Positions 15,660 through 23,457 are shown, numbered from the stretch's first letter. The stretch: DNA of 31,341 nucleotides from an uncultured Dorea sp. (GCA_910585725.1 CAJUFA010000036.1:1-31341); one strand, 5' to 3'. Made by a program: numbers and translations. Notes: generated by a model from the sequence alone, not told the origin.

Positions 15660-16427
15660 ATGAAGACAGTGTATGTGTGTAATGATACGGTTACCGGAAT
15701 ATTTTCCGGAATCTATGATGCCTGGAAATCGAAAAAAGGAGAAAGTGAATGTGAGATTGCTCTTAGAGGAATGTTAGATCAGCAGTTATTCTGTGATTAT
15801 GTGGAAGTGGAAGAGACGGAGCATAAGGCGATTGCGGTGGAAGCGTTGATTAAGAAGCATCTGGGGAGACGGGCATATTGGGATATCTACCATGCGGTGC
15901 TGTCGGCAGATCAAAGGAAGGGTGACGCTGTCCTTGGAACGATGCTGGCGGCCAGAATGATACCGGACAGCACGAAGATTATGGAACATCTGAGTCACCC
16001 GAAAGTGGAAAAGGTGTTTGAACTTAGCAGGAACGTAGGTGGGGAGGCGCATAGCTACAAAGGCTTCTTGCGTTTCAGAGAGCTTTTAAACGGCGTACTG
16101 TATGCGGAGATCGAACCGAAGAATCAGATTCTGACTTGTCTTGCGCCGCACTTTGCCGATCGACTTCCTGTGGAGAACTGGATGATCCATGATAAGGCGC
16201 ATCAGATGTTCGCCGTTCACGAAGCAGGAAAAAAGTGGGTGATCCTATGGGGAGAAGAGATAGACGAGACGGTATTTGAGAAAGTATCGGATAAGGAAGA
16301 AGAGTATGCCAGACTGTGGAAAGGGTTCTGTCGTACGATTGCAATCGAGAGCCGTACGAATTCGCGGTGTCAGCTTCAGCATTTGCCGCTTCGGTATCGC
16401 GGAAAGATGACAGAATTTAATTTATAA
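15660..16427 (+). CDS. TIGR03915-like putative DNA repair protein
   Basis: 255 aa, soluble. It matches the TIGR03915/DUF4130 family, which is nearly always encoded beside the TIGR03916 radical SAM gene and in some bacteria is fused to a uracil-DNA glycosylase-like domain. Family-like segments are YDAWKSKK near the N-terminus, SRNVGGEAHSYKGFLRF, PHFADRLPVENWMIHDK and the C-terminal RTNSRCQLQHLPLRYRGKM. The start at 15660 has AGGGAG 7 nt upstream; the in-frame ATG at 15618 has no ribosome site. It probably shares the SOS transcript. The biochemical role is unproven. Confidence 0.88.
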   Translation: MKTVYVCNDTVTGIFSGIYDAWKSKKGESECEIALRGMLDQQLFCDYVEVEETEHKAIAVEALIKKHLGRRAYWDIYHAVLSADQRKGDAVLGTMLAARMIPDSTKIMEHLSHPKVEKVFELSRNVGGEAHSYKGFLRFRELLNGVLYAEIEPKNQILTCLAPHFADRLPVENWMIHDKAHQMFAVHEAGKKWVILWGEEIDETVFEKVSDKEEEYARLWKGFCRTIAIESRTNSRCQLQHLPLRYRGKMTEFNL

Positions 16428-16459
16428 AAGCGTCTGTGAGAGTCCGGTAGATATTTATG

Positions 16460-16488
16460 TTGACAAAACATACGGCAGATGTGACAAT
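16460..16488 (+). promoter_or_regulatory. Promoter for diaminopropionate ammonia-lyase
   Basis: TTGACA (16460-16465) and GACAAT (16483-16488), spacer 17 bp, about 57 nt before the start codon. Confidence 0.6.
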
Positions 16489-16545
16489 TGGATATATTAA
16501 ATATGGCAAATAATATATAAACAGTGAAACAGGGAGGTAAGGTCT

Positions 16546-17739
16546 ATGGAAATGGTTCATATTGATCATACGGGAAAAAAGAAGCTCTCGTCAACGGAAC
16601 GTTTTGGAGAGGATAATGCAAAGAAGGTATTGGCTTATCACAGCAGTTTTCCGGAGTATCAGGAGACGCCAATGGCAGAATTGAAGAATCTTGCCAAATA
16701 TCTGGGAGTAGAAAGTTTTTGTGTTAAGGATGAAAGTTATCGTTTTGGTTTGAACGCGTTTAAGGTACTTGGCGGGAGCTACTGTATTGGGAAATATATC
16801 GCTGAAAGACTTGGAATGGATATCTCAGAGCTGACCTTTGAAAAACTGGTGAGTCCGGAGATTCACGAAGAATTGGGAGAGATTACATTTGTTACGGCAA
16901 CTGATGGAAATCATGGAAGAGGAATAGCATGGACGGCAAACAGGATCGGACAGAAAAGCGTTGTCTTTATGCCGAAGGGCAGCGCTAAAGAACGTCTTCA
17001 TAATATTCAGGCGCTCGCTTCAGACGCTTCCATAACAGATATGAATTACGACGACACAGTTCGTCATGCGAATGAATGCGCCGAAAAATATGGCTGGGTT
17101 ATGGTACAGGATACTGCATGGGAAGGCTACGAACAGATTCCAGGTTGGATTATGGAAGGATATACAACGATGGCCTTAGAAGCAGTTCGTCAGATGAAAG
17201 AAAGGAAACCCACCCATGTCTTTCTCCAGGCGGGCGTCGGAGCTATGCCCGGGGCGCTCACAGGATTTTTTAGCGACTATTTTAAAGATGATAAACCAAT
17301 CATTACAATTGTGGAACCAGATAAAGCAGACTGTATTTATAGAAGCGCCAAGGCGAACGACGGGAAACCACGATTTGTAGCTGGAGATATGAATACGATT
17401 ATGGCGGGGTTGGCCTGTGGAGAGCCTTGTACAATAGCCTGGGATGTCTTACAGGATCATGCGGATTATTTTATTTCTATGCCGGATTATGTTGCGGCAA
17501 AGGGGATGCGTATTCTTGGGAATCCGCTTAGAGGCGATGAGAGGATCATTTCAGGCGAAAGCGGCGCCTCAACGACGGGTTTCGTGGCGGAAATTATGAC
17601 GAATCCGGCGCTTCGTGACCTACGGAGAGAGTTAAGGCTTAACGAGTCTTCACGGATTCTCTGCTTTTCTACGGAAGGAGATACGGATCGTGATAATTAT
17701 AGGAATATCGTCTGGGGCGGACTGTATCCAAGCTTTTAA
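16546..17739 (+). CDS. dpaL: Diaminopropionate ammonia-lyase
   Basis: PLP enzyme of fold type II that cleaves 2,3-diaminopropionate to pyruvate and two ammonia. 397 aa, full length. K73 in GLNAFKVLGG is the PLP lysine, and D120 in TATDGNHGRG corresponds to the second catalytic residue of the Escherichia coli enzyme. A Gly-rich phosphate loop and the C-terminal GESGAST segment are present. The ribosome site is GGGAGGT. It stands alone here with its own promoter; in enterobacteria the homologue is known as ygeX. It likely serves amino-acid catabolism or detoxification. Confidence 0.93.
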   Translation: MEMVHIDHTGKKKLSSTERFGEDNAKKVLAYHSSFPEYQETPMAELKNLAKYLGVESFCVKDESYRFGLNAFKVLGGSYCIGKYIAERLGMDISELTFEKLVSPEIHEELGEITFVTATDGNHGRGIAWTANRIGQKSVVFMPKGSAKERLHNIQALASDASITDMNYDDTVRHANECAEKYGWVMVQDTAWEGYEQIPGWIMEGYTTMALEAVRQMKERKPTHVFLQAGVGAMPGALTGFFSDYFKDDKPIITIVEPDKADCIYRSAKANDGKPRFVAGDMNTIMAGLACGEPCTIAWDVLQDHADYFISMPDYVAAKGMRILGNPLRGDERIISGESGASTTGFVAEIMTNPALRDLRRELRLNESSRILCFSTEGDTDRDNYRNIVWGGLYPSF

Positions 17740-17756
17740 TTTGGAAAGCCGTTTTA

Positions 17757-17785
17757 TTGAATTTTGATAGATAATAGAGTATACT
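17757..17785 (+). promoter_or_regulatory. Promoter for DUF1648-type gene
   Basis: TTGAAT (17757-17762) and TATACT (17780-17785), spacer 17 bp, 29 nt before the GTG start. Confidence 0.6.
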
Positions 17786-17814
17786 GAGATAAAGATGATT
17801 CGAGGTAGATAAAA

Positions 17815-18315
17815 GTGACGTACTCAGAATATAAACTTAATGATATAGAGATTCCCGAGACAAAATATCATAAAATGATAAAATGGCTTTGTATTGGAAT
17901 ACAGACAGGAGTTATCCTGTATCTGTTTTCCATATGGAAGTATCTGCCGGACAGTGTTCCGATGCATTATAATAATATAGGAGAAGCCGACGGTTATGGA
18001 GGGAAGTGGACGGTTTGGATTACACCGATTGCTATGCTGCTGATGTACCAGTTCCTGACTCTTATAGAAAGGCGTCCTAACTGGTGGAATACGAGTGTTA
18101 AAATCACTAAAGAGAATTACAAAAGAGTATACGGTATGTTAAAAAACATGATCGTAACTATGAAATTTATTGTAATATTGCTTTTTGGATATATAAGTAT
18201 ATGTACAGGTACAGGTGAAATGTTAGGAAGATGGTTTCTTCCGGTCGCTTTGATTCTTCCGTTTGGCTGTATCATTGTTTTCACTGTTCTGCTTCTTAAA
18301 GCATCAAAAAGTTAA
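17815..18315 (+). CDS. DUF1648-like membrane protein
   Basis: 166 aa starting with GTG, with GAGGT 8 nt upstream. There are about four hydrophobic segments (near residues 26-42, 71-86, 112-132 and 139-160). The sequence YLPDSVPMHYNNIGEADGYGGKW between the first two is the hallmark of DUF1648 proteins such as the SdpI-like group, where the family is linked to immunity or sensing. No partner toxin gene is adjacent, so function is open. Confidence 0.75.
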   Translation: MTYSEYKLNDIEIPETKYHKMIKWLCIGIQTGVILYLFSIWKYLPDSVPMHYNNIGEADGYGGKWTVWITPIAMLLMYQFLTLIERRPNWWNTSVKITKENYKRVYGMLKNMIVTMKFIVILLFGYISICTGTGEMLGRWFLPVALILPFGCIIVFTVLLLKASKS

Positions 18316-18319
18316 AAAT

Positions 18320-18424
18320 AGAGACTGATGTAAAATGCTGAATCTATAGAACATATAGTGTAGTTATTAAGATGTTTTAACTATATGTTGATGGATTGCT
18401 GCATTTTACAACAGTCTCTTTATT
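18320..18424. terminator. Long nested hairpin between convergent genes
   Basis: The outer arms AGAGACTGATGTAAAATGC (18320-18338) and GCATTTTACAACAGTCTCT (18401-18419) pair over 19 bp with one mismatch. The inner arms AACATATAGT (18350-18359) and ACTATATGTT (18380-18389) pair perfectly. It ends both the DUF1648 gene and queT transcripts. The outer arm resembles that of the hairpin at 11286. Confidence 0.75.
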
Positions 18425-18429
18425 TAACT

Positions 18430-18924
18430 CTAGTTCCGAATAGGAGAGAAGACGATATTTTTATATTTTCTTAACGCAAAATACAATGCGAGTCCAAGCA
18501 CTCCGCAGGATAATATCTCTCCGATTCCTACTGTAAGCATCATGAACGGAATCGGGAGAGTCACACCGTAACCGAAACGTAATACGAAAGGTACGATGAG
18601 AGTATTCGCAATAATCGGCGGAATCGGCGCCAGCAACGGTCGATCTTTGAACGCTTGATAAGTAAAAAGGGCGCCCAGCAGAGTGGCAATACTTCCAAAG
18701 ATAATGTCAGGGAGTATTGCGCCGCCTAAAATATTGCCGATCAGGCAGCCGATAAAAAGGCCGGGAACGGCGGCGGGAGTGAAGACTGGAAGGATGGTAA
18801 GCGCTTCGGCAATCCTTACCTGGATCTCTCCGAAAGAAAATGGTGCGAATATGTAAGTTAGCACCACGTAGACGGCAGCGATCATTGCTGCCTGGCTTAG
18901 AAAAGCTGTGTTTGATTTTTTCAT
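18430..18924 (-). CDS. queT: QueT family transporter (queuosine precursor ECF S-component)
   Basis: 164 aa, five to six membrane helices. The sequence fits the QueT family: AAMIAAVYVVLTYIFAPFSFG at the N-terminus, IQVRIAEALTILPVF, AVPGLFIGCLIGNIL, DIIFGSIATLLGAL, and the late VGIGEILSCGVLGLAL. QueT is an S-component that, with the shared ECF module, imports preQ0 or preQ1 for tRNA queuosine synthesis. A preQ1-I riboswitch at 18936-18974 overlaps its ribosome site (AAAGGAG), which strongly supports the assignment. It has its own promoter at 19092-19120. Confidence 0.93.
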   Translation of the reverse strand: MKKSNTAFLSQAAMIAAVYVVLTYIFAPFSFGEIQVRIAEALTILPVFTPAAVPGLFIGCLIGNILGGAILPDIIFGSIATLLGALFTYQAFKDRPLLAPIPPIIANTLIVPFVLRFGYGVTLPIPFMMLTVGIGEILSCGVLGLALYFALRKYKNIVFSPIRN

Positions 18925-18935
18925 GTTTTTTCTCC

Positions 18936-18974
18936 TTTAGTTTTGTTTTACGTGTGGAAGGTCTCGAACACACG
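18936..18974 (-). promoter_or_regulatory. preQ1-I riboswitch
   Basis: On the minus strand P1 is CGUGUG (18974-18969) with CACACG (18956-18951). L1 is the 12-nt UUCGAGACCUUC, and the A-rich tail is UAAAACAAAACUAAAGGAG. This matches the preQ1-I layout of short stem, a 12-nt loop beginning UUCNAG, and an A-rich tail ending in CUAA/AAGG. The CCUU in the loop can pair with AAGG of the ribosome site, giving translational repression of queT when preQ1 is bound. Confidence 0.82.
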
Positions 18975-18984
18975 CGCCTTAGCG

Positions 18985-19079
18985 GACAGCAAAGAGATCC
19001 GGCGGATGTCTTTGCTGTCTTCCCATAACGCCGGGAATCGGCGGAAAGCCCAATAAGACCTTGGTTTTTTGCGGGCTTT
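18985..19079 (-). other. Three additional hairpins in queT leader
   Basis: Between the promoter and the riboswitch the leader contains three hairpins. They are AAAGCCC/GGGCTTT (19045-19079), CGCCG/CGGCG (19029-19043) and a perfect 10-bp GACAGCAAAG/CTTTGCTGTC (18985-19019) with an inner ATCC/GGAT. The preQ1-I aptamer does not need them. Confidence 0.6.
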
Positions 19080-19091
19080 GCAACGAATGAA

Positions 19092-19120
19092 AGTATAGCA
19101 TGGTTTTAGTTGAAAATCAA
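19092..19120 (-). promoter_or_regulatory. queT promoter
   Basis: On the minus strand TTGATT (19120-19115) and TATACT (19097-19092), spacer 17 bp. The leader is about 160 nt. Confidence 0.7.
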
Positions 19121-19160
19121 GGTTTGCCCGAATTTTATCCAAATTTGGTATTGGGAGATA

Positions 19161-19337
19161 ATGGTTACAAAAGGATTCAAAGTGGACAGCTGGTTTATGA
19201 ATATACCAACAGAGATGTATCATGAAATATAGAATGAACATTTTGAGGAAGTGCGAGGGGATTCTGTATTCATGGTATTAGGGCATATAGAATATTATAC
19301 AGGTCGGAAAAACAGATGGCTGGCAAATAAGCAGTAA
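19161..19337 (+). pseudogene. Possible interrupted small ORF
   Basis: Frame from ATG 19161 (GGGAGATA just upstream) reads 23 codons to a TAG, then stays open for another 34 codons (EHFEEVRGDSVFMVLGH and onward) to TAA at 19335. I recognise no family. It could be a decayed gene or chance; this is the only content I see between the queT promoter and 19429. Confidence 0.2.
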
Positions 19338-19428
19338 CGAATGTAACAAATCATTTGTTGGAAACTTATGAGTTTGGAAAAACATTTATGAATAAGACAA
19401 TTTATGAAATTGATGGAGGTAATGCGAA

Positions 19429-19863
19429 ATGAAAACAATTTGCGGAATTGATTGCAGCGGATGCAGCTTTAAAGGCAGCTGTAAAGGATGTACAGAAACA
19501 AACGGGCACCCTTTTGGCGGCGATTGTATTGCCGCTGAGTGTTATAAATCAGGTGGCGAAAACTGCTTTATTACATACAAGAACCGCTTGATCAAAGAGT
19601 TTAATTCTCTTGGAATTTTGGATATGCCTACGATAACAAATCTTGATCAGTTAAACGGTGCATATGTTAATTTGGAATATACTCTTCCGAATGGAGAAAA
19701 AATGAAATTGCTTGACGATACAAAGATATATCTCGGTTATCAAGTTGAAAAAGTAAACAGTGATAGGTGCTATGGGCTTGTTGCAGATAACGAATATTTA
19801 CTTGTATGTGAATATGGATGCAATGGCGCAGAGCCTGAAATCATTGTATACAAAAAGAGATAA
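19429..19863 (+). CDS. DUF3795-like cysteine-rich protein
   Basis: 144 aa. The N-terminal 40 residues hold a dense cysteine pattern (C5, C10, C13, C18, C21, C33, C38), typical of DUF3795 proteins, which are thought to bind metal. The rest is a mixed alpha/beta region with no recognised motif. A GGAGGT ribosome site precedes the ATG. The base composition is AT-richer than the upstream housekeeping genes, and decayed sequence follows, so this may be part of acquired DNA. Function unknown. Confidence 0.7.
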   Translation: MKTICGIDCSGCSFKGSCKGCTETNGHPFGGDCIAAECYKSGGENCFITYKNRLIKEFNSLGILDMPTITNLDQLNGAYVNLEYTLPNGEKMKLLDDTKIYLGYQVEKVNSDRCYGLVADNEYLLVCEYGCNGAEPEIIVYKKR

Positions 19864-20042
19864 TCAAATTACAGTTCCGACCGGATAGTCGAATAGAGAA
19901 AGAAGCAAAAGTACCTTTGTAAACTTGGAAAAATAAAAATGTTACGCTTCCGATTTGCTGAATGTCTGTGAATATTTGAGCTTTGATTTTGGAGACATAA
20001 TGGAAGCTAGGGATTGCTGTTCTGACTATATTTTTAAGCATA

Positions 20043-20280
20043 TTGACTCGAAGCACCGCTTTCAGCACAGCGGCAGGGATATTGACTTGCTATGGATTAA
20101 CCGCATATTTATATGTCGGTATCAATCAGATTATTTCAAATATTAAGCCGAGTTGGAATTTTGACATTAACAACTATGTTCTGGAAAGTAATATGAAAAT
20201 GATTAGTGCGAGTACCGTTTCTAATGACTTGTCTCATGATATTCGCACACCGTTGACCTCTGTGGACGGATATTATATAT
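20043..20280 (+). pseudogene. Histidine-kinase fragment
   Basis: The frame around 20160-20275 encodes a HisKA phosphoacceptor box, VSNDLSHDIRTPLTSVDGYY, with the phospho-His at 20235-20237. No HATPase domain follows: the similarity stops near 20275-20290, where an acetyltransferase begins in another frame. There is no ribosome site. It is a leftover of a VanS-like sensor kinase. Confidence 0.65.
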
Positions 20281-20308
20281 TAAAATACTGGCTTATAGAA
20301 ATTGTGTT

Positions 20309-20905
20309 GTGGTCTGCGCATCAGAGGATTTGTATTATAAAGTACGAGAGTATTTACAAGGTAAGAATAGAGATGAAATTTTTGAATTTCCTCTGGTTTA
20401 TGGACAGACTATACATTATGTCCCTGATGATAATTATACAAAAGATGAAGCAAAATCATCGGGTTATCAGTGCAAGTATCTTTTTGACAGAGATATTTTA
20501 GCTCTTACTGGTTTGACTGGTTTTGAAAATTCTTTAGCATTTGATGAAAATGGTTCTACATCAACAAAAGCTGTTTACATTGCAAGGGACAAGAATAGAA
20601 TCATCGGAGTGGCGGGCGCAGCGGAATCATTAGTAAATGGAGTGTGGGAAATAGGTATAGATGTAATGGAAGAATATAGAAACGCCCGATTAGGAACATA
20701 TTTAGTGAGAGGGTTAACTAAAGAATTACTGGAACGTAATATTATTCCATTTTATTCTGCTTCTATAACAAATATTGGTTCGCAGATGGTAGCAAGTAGA
20801 TGTGACTATATACCGTTTTGGGTTGATACATTTGGAACCATTCTTGATGGAAGCTCAGTGTATAATGGTATTATTAGAAGTTTATCATCGGAATTTATCG
20901 AATGA
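20309..20905 (+). CDS. GNAT acetyltransferase, probably 5'-truncated
   Basis: 198 aa from a GTG at 20309. The C-terminal two thirds fit the GNAT fold: AVYIARDKNRIIGVAG, then the acetyl-CoA segment IDVMEEYRNARLGTYLVRGL, then FYSASITNIGSQMVASRC. Protein-like sequence in the same frame extends upstream to about 20291 (AYRNCVV), and there is no ribosome site at the GTG. The original start therefore seems to have been replaced by the histidine-kinase fragment. It may be non-functional. The substrate is unknown. Confidence 0.65.
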   Translation: MVCASEDLYYKVREYLQGKNRDEIFEFPLVYGQTIHYVPDDNYTKDEAKSSGYQCKYLFDRDILALTGLTGFENSLAFDENGSTSTKAVYIARDKNRIIGVAGAAESLVNGVWEIGIDVMEEYRNARLGTYLVRGLTKELLERNIIPFYSASITNIGSQMVASRCDYIPFWVDTFGTILDGSSVYNGIIRSLSSEFIE

Positions 20906-20965
20906 TATATTACTGTTTATCAGAAACCAAAAAGGCGGTCGCCCCGTTTCAGGTTTTAATAGTTG

Positions 20966-20994
20966 TTGACATATAATGGAATATAGAATATAAT
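20966..20994 (+). promoter_or_regulatory. Consensus SigA promoter for metY
   Basis: TTGACA (20966-20971) and TATAAT (20989-20994), spacer exactly 17 bp: a perfect consensus promoter, implying strong expression unless repressed. Confidence 0.85.
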
Positions 20995-21019
20995 AACACC
21001 AACCAAAAAGGTAGGTGTT
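20995..21019 (+). promoter_or_regulatory. Inverted repeat at metY start site (candidate operator)
   Basis: AACACCAACC (20995-21004) and GGTAGGTGTT (21010-21019) form a 10-bp inverted repeat with one mismatch and a 5-A loop, directly downstream of the -10 box. It is placed to act as an operator for a repressor or as a 5' mRNA hairpin. Confidence 0.55.
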
Positions 21020-21036
21020 AGAAAGGAGAATCTATT

Positions 21037-22338
21037 ATGTCTAATTACAAATTTGAAACATTACAACTCCACGTAGGACAGGAAAATCCCGATCCGGCGA
21101 CCGATGCCCGTGCAGTTCCTATCTATGCGACAACCTCATATGTATTCCGGGATTCGGCCCATGCGGCGGCCCGTTTCGATCTTGCTGACGCCGGCAATAT
21201 TTACGGAAGGCTGACAAATTCTACGCAGGATGTGTTGGAACAGCGAGTGGCGGCTCTGGAAGGCGGCGCGGCGGCGCTGGCTGTTGCGTCTGGCGCGGCG
21301 GCAATTACATATACGCTGGAAGCGCTTGGGCAGAACAGCGGTCATTTTGTTGCCCAGAAGACCATATATGGGGGAAGCTACAATCTACTGGCTCATACGC
21401 TCCCGGCGTTCGGCATTACAGCCAGTTTCGTGAACATCCATGATCTTGCCGAAGTCGAGGCATCTATTCAGGATAATACAAGGGCAATATACATAGAGAC
21501 GCTTGGAAACCCCAACAGTGATATTCCGGATATTGACTCGTTGGCAGAGATAGCGCATAGGCATGGTCTGCCGCTAGTTGTAGATAATACGTTTGGAACG
21601 CCGTATCTGATTCGCCCTATTGAGCATGGAGCAGATATTGTCGTACATTCGGCTACGAAGTTTCTTGGAGGTCATGGTACGACTCTCGGCGGTATCATCG
21701 TTGATTCCGGCAGGTTTGACTGGACTGTTTCGGGAAGATATCCGGCGATTACCGAACCAAATCCGAGTTATCACGGCGTCTCCTTTGTGAAAGCGGCAGG
21801 TTCGGCGGCGTTTGTAACATATATTCGTGCGATCTTACTTCGTGATACCGGGGCGTCTATTTCTCCTTTTGCAGCGTTTCTTCTTCTGCAGGGAATAGAG
21901 ACATTGTCTTTGCGATTGGAACGGCATGCGGAGAATACGAAGAAAGTTGTGGAATTTCTTGAGGCTCATCCGCAGGTTGAGAAGATCAATCATCCGTCTC
22001 TGCCGGATCATCCGGACCATGAGCTGTATCAGAGATATTTTCCGAACGGCGGCGGATCCATCTTTACATTTGAAATCAGGGGCGGATTGGAAGAGGCTCA
22101 CAAGTTTATTGATAACTTAAGAATCTTTTCATTGCTTGCAAATGTTGCCGACGTGAAAAGTCTGGTCATCCATCCGGCGACTACAACGCACAGTCAGCTT
22201 ACAAAGGAAGAGCTTGCCGACCAGGGAATTAAGCCGAATACCATCCGGCTTTCTATTGGTACGGAGCATATTGATGATATTATTGCCGATCTGCAGAACG
22301 GTTTTGACGCAGTAAAGAATAGTCTCGAAACCCTGTAA
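21037..22338 (+). CDS. metY: O-acetylhomoserine aminocarboxypropyltransferase / sulfhydrylase
   Basis: PLP-dependent Cys/Met metabolism enzyme that joins O-acetylhomoserine with sulfide to make homocysteine. 433 aa, full length for the MetY branch. K208 in HSATKFLGGHGTT binds PLP. Other hallmarks are the N-terminal FETLQLHVGQE, YGRLTNSTQDVLEQRVAALEGG and the C-terminal RLSIGTEHIDDII. AAGGAG precedes the ATG. A Crp/Fnr regulator follows after 44 nt with no terminator, so they likely form an operon. Its neighbours (thioredoxin, ferredoxin) suggest a sulfide- or redox-linked unit. Confidence 0.95.
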   Translation: MSNYKFETLQLHVGQENPDPATDARAVPIYATTSYVFRDSAHAAARFDLADAGNIYGRLTNSTQDVLEQRVAALEGGAAALAVASGAAAITYTLEALGQNSGHFVAQKTIYGGSYNLLAHTLPAFGITASFVNIHDLAEVEASIQDNTRAIYIETLGNPNSDIPDIDSLAEIAHRHGLPLVVDNTFGTPYLIRPIEHGADIVVHSATKFLGGHGTTLGGIIVDSGRFDWTVSGRYPAITEPNPSYHGVSFVKAAGSAAFVTYIRAILLRDTGASISPFAAFLLLQGIETLSLRLERHAENTKKVVEFLEAHPQVEKINHPSLPDHPDHELYQRYFPNGGGSIFTFEIRGGLEEAHKFIDNLRIFSLLANVADVKSLVIHPATTTHSQLTKEELADQGIKPNTIRLSIGTEHIDDIIADLQNGFDAVKNSLETL

Positions 22339-22382
22339 AAAAATTAATTTCATTCAGGAGATTATGAGGAGAGAAAGACAGA

Positions 22383-23057
22383 ATGTCAGAGAAAGTATTT
22401 GAATCTATTTATAAAGAAATCTTCCCGTTTTGGGAGAAAATATCGGATGAGGACAGGGAGTATATCTGTCAGAATTCATATGGCGTTACATACCCGAAGG
22501 GAAAGAATATTCATGATGGCAGCGAATGTTCTGGAGTGATTCTTGTTCGTTCTGGAAGCCTGCGGCTTTATATGATGTCAGAGGAAGGAAAGGACATTAC
22601 TCTGTATCGCCTGCACAAAGGCGATCTGTGCATGTTGTCTGCTTCCTGCGTTCTGAATTCCATCACGTTTGACGTATTCGTAGACGCGGAGCAGGACAGT
22701 CAGTGCTGTGTAATCAGCGGACCGGCTTTTGCGGAAGTGTCGGAACGGAATTTAGACATCCGAATATTTGCGTTGGAAACTGCGGTCAGTCGTTTTTCAG
22801 ACGTGATGTGGGTGATGCAGCAGATTCTGTTTATGAGTATGGATAAACGTCTGGCAATCTTTCTTTTTGACGAATCGGCCAGAACCTGTTCAGATGACAT
22901 TGAATTGACGCACGGGCAGATAGCCCGGTATATGGGTTCTGCCCGTGAAGTAGTATCGAGAATGCTGAAATATTTTGCCAGTGAAGGAATTGTAGAAGTT
23001 TATCGGGGTGGAATCAGAATCCTCGATAAGAAACGTCTTCGCAGTTTAACTCTCTAA
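22383..23057 (+). CDS. Crp/Fnr family regulator
   Basis: 224 aa. An N-terminal cyclic-nucleotide-type effector barrel (about 20-120) is followed by the dimer helix and a C-terminal winged helix (about 170-224). The recognition helix GSAREVVSRML holds R188, E189 and R193 in the same R-E-x-x-x-R spacing as CRP R180/E181/R185, which read GTGA half-sites. Cysteines at 29, 49, 83, 89, 108 and 109 could serve redox sensing, but the four-Cys N-terminal FNR pattern is absent. GAGGAGAG lies 8 nt before the ATG. Two GTGACyTCATCAC sites in front of the opposing trx and ferredoxin genes are likely targets. Its end overlaps trxA by 12 bp, tail to tail. Confidence 0.88.
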   Translation: MSEKVFESIYKEIFPFWEKISDEDREYICQNSYGVTYPKGKNIHDGSECSGVILVRSGSLRLYMMSEEGKDITLYRLHKGDLCMLSASCVLNSITFDVFVDAEQDSQCCVISGPAFAEVSERNLDIRIFALETAVSRFSDVMWVMQQILFMSMDKRLAIFLFDESARTCSDDIELTHGQIARYMGSAREVVSRMLKYFASEGIVEVYRGGIRILDKKRLRSLTL

Positions 23058-23354
23058 CATAGCAAGTATTTCTGATTTTGATTTTGCACCTACTGAACGG
23101 CTTGCAACCTCGCCGTTTTTCATAACAATCAATGTAGGGATGCTGAAAACCTTGAATGTACGTGCCAGTTCCTGCTCTGAATCCACATTAATCTTGCCGA
23201 CTACATACTGTGGATTTTCTTCGGCGATCTTATCTATTATGGGAGATACCATGCTGCAGGGACCGCACCAGTCGGCGTAAAAATCTAAAAGCACAGGTTT
23301 TTTGTTGGTTCTGACTGAATTGAAATTTTCTTTGTTTACAATAAGTACGGACAT
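23046..23354 (-). CDS. trxA: Thioredoxin
   Basis: 102-aa disulfide reductase with the WCGPC active site (C30, C33), the cis-Pro loop FSIPTLIVMKNGE and the usual one-domain length. The start at 23354 (MSVLIVNKENF) has AAGGATGG upstream; the ATG four codons earlier lies directly against that ribosome site. It has its own promoter with a Crp/Fnr-type site (23417-23457), partly inside the preceding gene. The encoded protein probably reduces thiols in a redox or sulfur response shared with its neighbours. Confidence 0.95.
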   Translation of the reverse strand: MSVLIVNKENFNSVRTNKKPVLLDFYADWCGPCSMVSPIIDKIAEENPQYVVGKINVDSEQELARTFKVFSIPTLIVMKNGEVASRSVGAKSKSEILAMLES

Positions 23355-23416
23355 AATTAATACCATCCTTTCAATATTTTTGTTTTAATATTTTTGAATC
23401 GTTTTTATCTGATGAC

Positions 23417-23457
23417 AATATATCATATTTTGTTCACTGTTTCTGTGATGAGGTCAC
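23417..23457 (-). promoter_or_regulatory. trxA promoter with Crp/Fnr-type site
   Basis: Reading the minus strand: GTGACCTCATCAC (23457-23445), 22 bp, then -10 TATATT (23422-23417). The site is centred near -41, the class II activator position. It overlaps the last codons of the membrane iron-sulfur gene. Confidence 0.7.

Noticed and set aside
20166..20501. Intact histidine kinase gene
   Set aside because: Only the HisKA box is present; no HATPase domain, sensor domain or start signal.
20906..21036. SAM riboswitch or T-box before metY
   Set aside because: The distance from promoter to start is only about 40 nt, too short for either RNA class.
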